From: Gammaproteobacteria bacterium
Lineage (GTDB): Bacteria; Pseudomonadota; Gammaproteobacteria; Pseudomonadales; Azotimanducaceae
NCBI GenBank assembly: GCA_028824555.1
Contig: JAPPDJ010000076.1
Span: forward strand, 1-42,598
Length of the DNA stretch: 42,598 nt
Direction of reading: 5' to 3'
Part shown: positions 41,201-42,598 of the stretch, piece by piece
Layout of the letters: every line of letters begins with the position of its first letter
How positions within the stretch are numbered: the first letter of the stretch is position 1
The notes under the pieces: model-generated
The model's database searches: none
Told to the model about the DNA's origin: nothing
What the model saw: only the letters and a program-made list of their open reading frames with translations
Position numbers and translations under genes: made by a program

Positions 41201-42598
41201 GGCGGCGGCAGGCGTCGTCGTGAATGCCACCCTGGTGCTTATGCATGCCGTCAACCGCTTCCGGGGAGACGGCGACTCGCTCGAGGAGGCTCTGGCAAAG
41301 GCGTGTTGCCTGCGCGCGCGCCCCATCCTCATCACGACCGTCACCACCTTTGCCGGCGTGATGCCGCTGATCCTCAGCAAGAACGCCCAGGCGGCCGCCA
41401 TGATTCCGATGGCGGTCTCGCTGGCGTACGGCGTGCTGTTCTCGGTGCTGGCTGCACTGTTCGTGGTGCCGGCGCTTTGGCTTGTGCTCGACGACCTGCG
41501 CGGCGGGGCGGGTCGCGTCACGGGAGCGATTGGCGATCTGCTCGGCTCGGCACCGAGGCTGACGCAGTGGATGGCGCGCTATCCCTACGTCCAGGAGGGC
41601 ATGCGGTCGAAGGAGTTCACCGACCTGCAGATCGACGAGGAACTCGGGCTCGATGCGGAAACGGCCGCCTTAGCCCGCCGCGGGCTCGTGCGCGTGTACT
41701 ACGAACGCGAATTCGATCACGCCGAGATGCGCGCGCAACTGGCGGCGATGGCCACCAAGACGCCGACGGTGGACGACTTCACTGAGGAGGCGCGGGTGTG
41801 GGCCGAGCAACGCACGTTTCAGGTGGGCGTTCACATGCTGAACGGCACCATCTCTCCGGTCGATGCGGCCCGCCCCATCACCGACATCCTCGATGCCACG
41901 CTGGCGGCGCTCTTCGTCGCTGGCAAGGCAGAGTTCGCTGCCAACAACGGTGGCATGCCGGGCAGTCGCGTTGCCTTGCTCGCCTTGGGTTCCTTTGGTC
42001 GTCGGGAGTTCGCCACCGGCACGCCCCTCAGGCTTCTTTTCCTGTATGACCATCGCCGCGTGCCCGGGGGCACCGTCACTGATCCCGCCGCATGGCATGC
42101 ACAACTGGTGCAGCGGGTGATGCGGGCGGCGCGCGAGTTGTCGCCGGAGGGCACCTTGTTCGAGTCGGTCTCGGCTTACGCCGGCGGGGACTCGAACGGG
42201 AGTGTGACAGCTTGGACGCTGGCACAGCTTGCCGAGCATGTAGATTCCTCTGGCTCGGCCGAGGCGTTGCGGATGTTGGCGGACGCGCGGGTGATCGAGG
42301 CGGAAGATGGCCTTGCCAGGGATTTCCAGGCGCTGCGCGAGGCTGCGCTTGCTGGCGGTGGCGGCGGTGCTGCGCTGCTGCTTGCAGAGGCGCGGCGGGA
42401 GCTCGACGCAGCCACGGTGGATCCGTGGGATGTGCGACGGCGCGCCGGGGGCCTCAGAGATGTGGAACTTGCCGCGGATGCCCTCAAGTTGGCCGCCGGC
42501 GGACGCGTGCCGGCGATGTTGGCGGCGAGCCTCGGCAGCACCTTCATCGACAGGACGCTGCTGATGAAGCACTACCGGGACGACGAGACGTATCGCGC
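38244..42598 (+). CDS. RND efflux permease fused in frame to a degenerate GlnE-like domain (partial)
   Basis: An open frame of 1451 codons with no stop before the window edge. Residues 1-~1085 are an AcrB/HAE1-type RND permease. It starts KRMIAWFATNHVAANLVMG, carries VQIYPDVDFPFIVITVPYLGAAPEEV, the proton-relay aspartates Asp397/Asp398 (GLLVDDAVVVGE), and ends in the usual last membrane segments (LAALFVVPALW). Where many relatives have N-D in TM10 it reads GVVVNATLVL (Asn994, Ala995). From ~1099 the sequence resembles the C-terminal half of glutamine synthetase adenylyltransferase (GlnE): GSAPRLTQWMARYP, then FQVGVHMLNGTISPVDAARP, ALLALGSFGRREF, and RAGGLRDVEL (1401-1410). The GlnE nucleotidyl-transfer site S-D-x-D is T1260-P-L-R1263 here, so that activity should be lost. 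The GTG start overlaps potC (GTGA). No membrane-fusion partner is visible. Confidence 0.82.
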   Translation, partial: MKRMIAWFATNHVAANLVMGFSVLAGLAAMTRIPVQIYPDVDFPFIVITVPYLGAAPEEVASGVCDRIEERVEGIAGIKEMVTIADEGVCVVNLTLFLEVDATGVLNEVESTVSAIDTFPRETEKPVILLPDYSSIVMEIAVTGPEDERALKEIGRRVRDDIKALPGITQVALANSRPYEISVEIAEHSLLRNNLTFDQVAAALRHGSADLPGGAVKTDAGEVLLRTRGQAYWGEELERLVVTAGSDGTRVLLRDVAEVVDGFEDTSQGLTFNGKPAALVQVSKVGDQNIQEVSETVRRYLAEAPSRYSNGVELTLWKDESVMLTDRLGALIDSGLQGLLMVLVVLALFLRPHLALWVGAGIPIAFLGGVFLIYWFGYAIDAVSVVGFIVALGLLVDDAVVVGEAVYVSQQGGRGQLAGAIEGAQQVLVPVTFGVLTTIAAFVPLLLAAGLIGQLMSVTAATVICCLVFSLVECQAVLPAHLGHRSARMPLGEFGLTFLLVVVVAAFAVAPDARTGTGLAVAAATAVWVAHRMGGLGRLGVAFAGLQTRFESGLAWFIDVPLRRAVEAALRARQTTLALAVVALISAGAILSSGHLPFSPSMDVETDRVVASLTLPLGVSEEETARVISRLTAAARQVQEELALEFGDHPPIRHILVASGSQPSFNENFSGTIKPRGSHLAEVSLQLSPSETRDISTQAIAERWRAATGGIADGELRFSTALAGGDSNVEIRVFGEDLATLREFAAAVRGELWSYPGVREAFDSYREGKQELKLSITPAGEALGLTLVDLGRQVRQAFYGEEVQRVQRGPEDIRIMLRYPAERRRSLASLDSLRVRTPSGDAVPFSTVAMVEAGRGYSAIERVDGKRSILVSGEVDPAFTTSAAVQAALLQSGFLDEAAARYPGVSYKAEGLAMQQETTDSLMPLFMLSMFAIFALLAIPLRSYTQPLVIMSVLPFAFVGAVWGHVIMLPLDAITSMSMSSVFGVVAAAGVVVNATLVLMHAVNRFRGDGDSLEEALAKACCLRARPILITTVTTFAGVMPLILSKNAQAAAMIPMAVSLAYGVLFSVLAALFVVPALWLVLDDLRGGAGRVTGAIGDLLGSAPRLTQWMARYPYVQEGMRSKEFTDLQIDEELGLDAETAALARRGLVRVYYEREFDHAEMRAQLAAMATKTPTVDDFTEEARVWAEQRTFQVGVHMLNGTISPVDAARPITDILDATLAALFVAGKAEFAANNGGMPGSRVALLALGSFGRREFATGTPLRLLFLYDHRRVPGGTVTDPAAWHAQLVQRVMRAARELSPEGTLFESVSAYAGGDSNGSVTAWTLAQLAEHVDSSGSAEALRMLADARVIEAEDGLARDFQALREAALAGGGGGAALLLAEARRELDAATVDPWDVRRRAGGLRDVELAADALKLAAGGRVPAMLAASLGSTFIDRTLLMKHYRDDETYR

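Noticed and set aside
38808-41246. Long minus-strand open frame (~812 codons) opposite the RND gene
   Set aside because: Composition is His/Arg/Gln-rich and matches no family; the plus strand clearly encodes the RND permease.
41571-42598. Separate glnE-like gene starting at ATG 41571
   Set aside because: GlnE-like similarity already begins at about 41540, upstream of that ATG, no Shine-Dalgarno precedes it, and the frame is continuous with the RND gene.

Overview
This is a GC-rich bacterial chromosome segment (about two thirds G+C by eye) carrying a mix of housekeeping and accessory genes. The content points to a gammaproteobacterium without a close named relative that I can identify. The evidence is a FabY-type ketosynthase, a prfB gene with the classical +1 frameshift directly followed by lysS, an RF3 gene preceded by what looks like a divergent holD, and a fused AccADC-type carboxylase of a kind I recall from marine gammaproteobacteria. 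I see no rRNA, tRNA, CRISPR array or insertion sequence.

Layout. 1-8457 is almost entirely minus strand: a partial larC, a Tat-exported aldo/keto reductase with iron-sulfur motifs, then a run of oxidative or catabolic genes (Rieske fusion protein, flavin monooxygenase, enoyl-CoA hydratase, [2Fe-2S] ferredoxin, TauD-type dioxygenase, glyoxalase II-like hydrolase). 8693-10487 (plus) holds an AmpG-like MFS transporter and a small secreted protein. 10671-14024 (minus) is aroG-suhB-methyltransferase-GST. 14128-17183 (plus) is holD-like, prfC and a SirB1-like protein. 17260-20916 (minus) is moaB-thiolase-fabY, divergent from the 1633-residue carboxylase at 21016-25917. 26076-27291 is an Rpn nuclease gene with an apparent nested small gene and a separate tandem copy of its C-terminal domain. 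27557-30882 is prfB-lysS-ung, joined by GTGA stop/start overlaps. 31003-33514 is mmsA and a Gfo/Idh-type oxidoreductase. 33515-34088 is gene-poor, with dispersed palindromes and a candidate minus-strand small RNA. 34089-34832 is a YgjP-like metallopeptidase. 35086 to the end is one tightly coupled operon: a PotABC-like importer without its binding protein, then an RND permease whose frame continues without a stop into a GlnE-like domain.

How the genes work together. The release-factor genes (RF2 and RF3), lysS, ung and the holD-like gene form an information-processing core. The carboxylase, FabY and thiolase surround a 99-bp divergent promoter region and suggest linked control of malonyl-CoA supply and use. 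The 2588-8457 block looks like an uncharacterised oxidation route with its own ferredoxin. Two families of dispersed inverted repeats punctuate many gene borders.

Most unusual items: (1) the RND permease-GlnE fusion with a destroyed nucleotidyltransferase motif; (2) the Rpn locus, which appears to encode its small C-terminal protein twice, once nested and once as a separate gene; (3) the minus-strand element near 33.9-34.0 kb, with a perfect Shine-Dalgarno, a ten-codon frame, a hairpin and a terminator; (4) the giant carboxylase with a nonstandard biotinylation motif.
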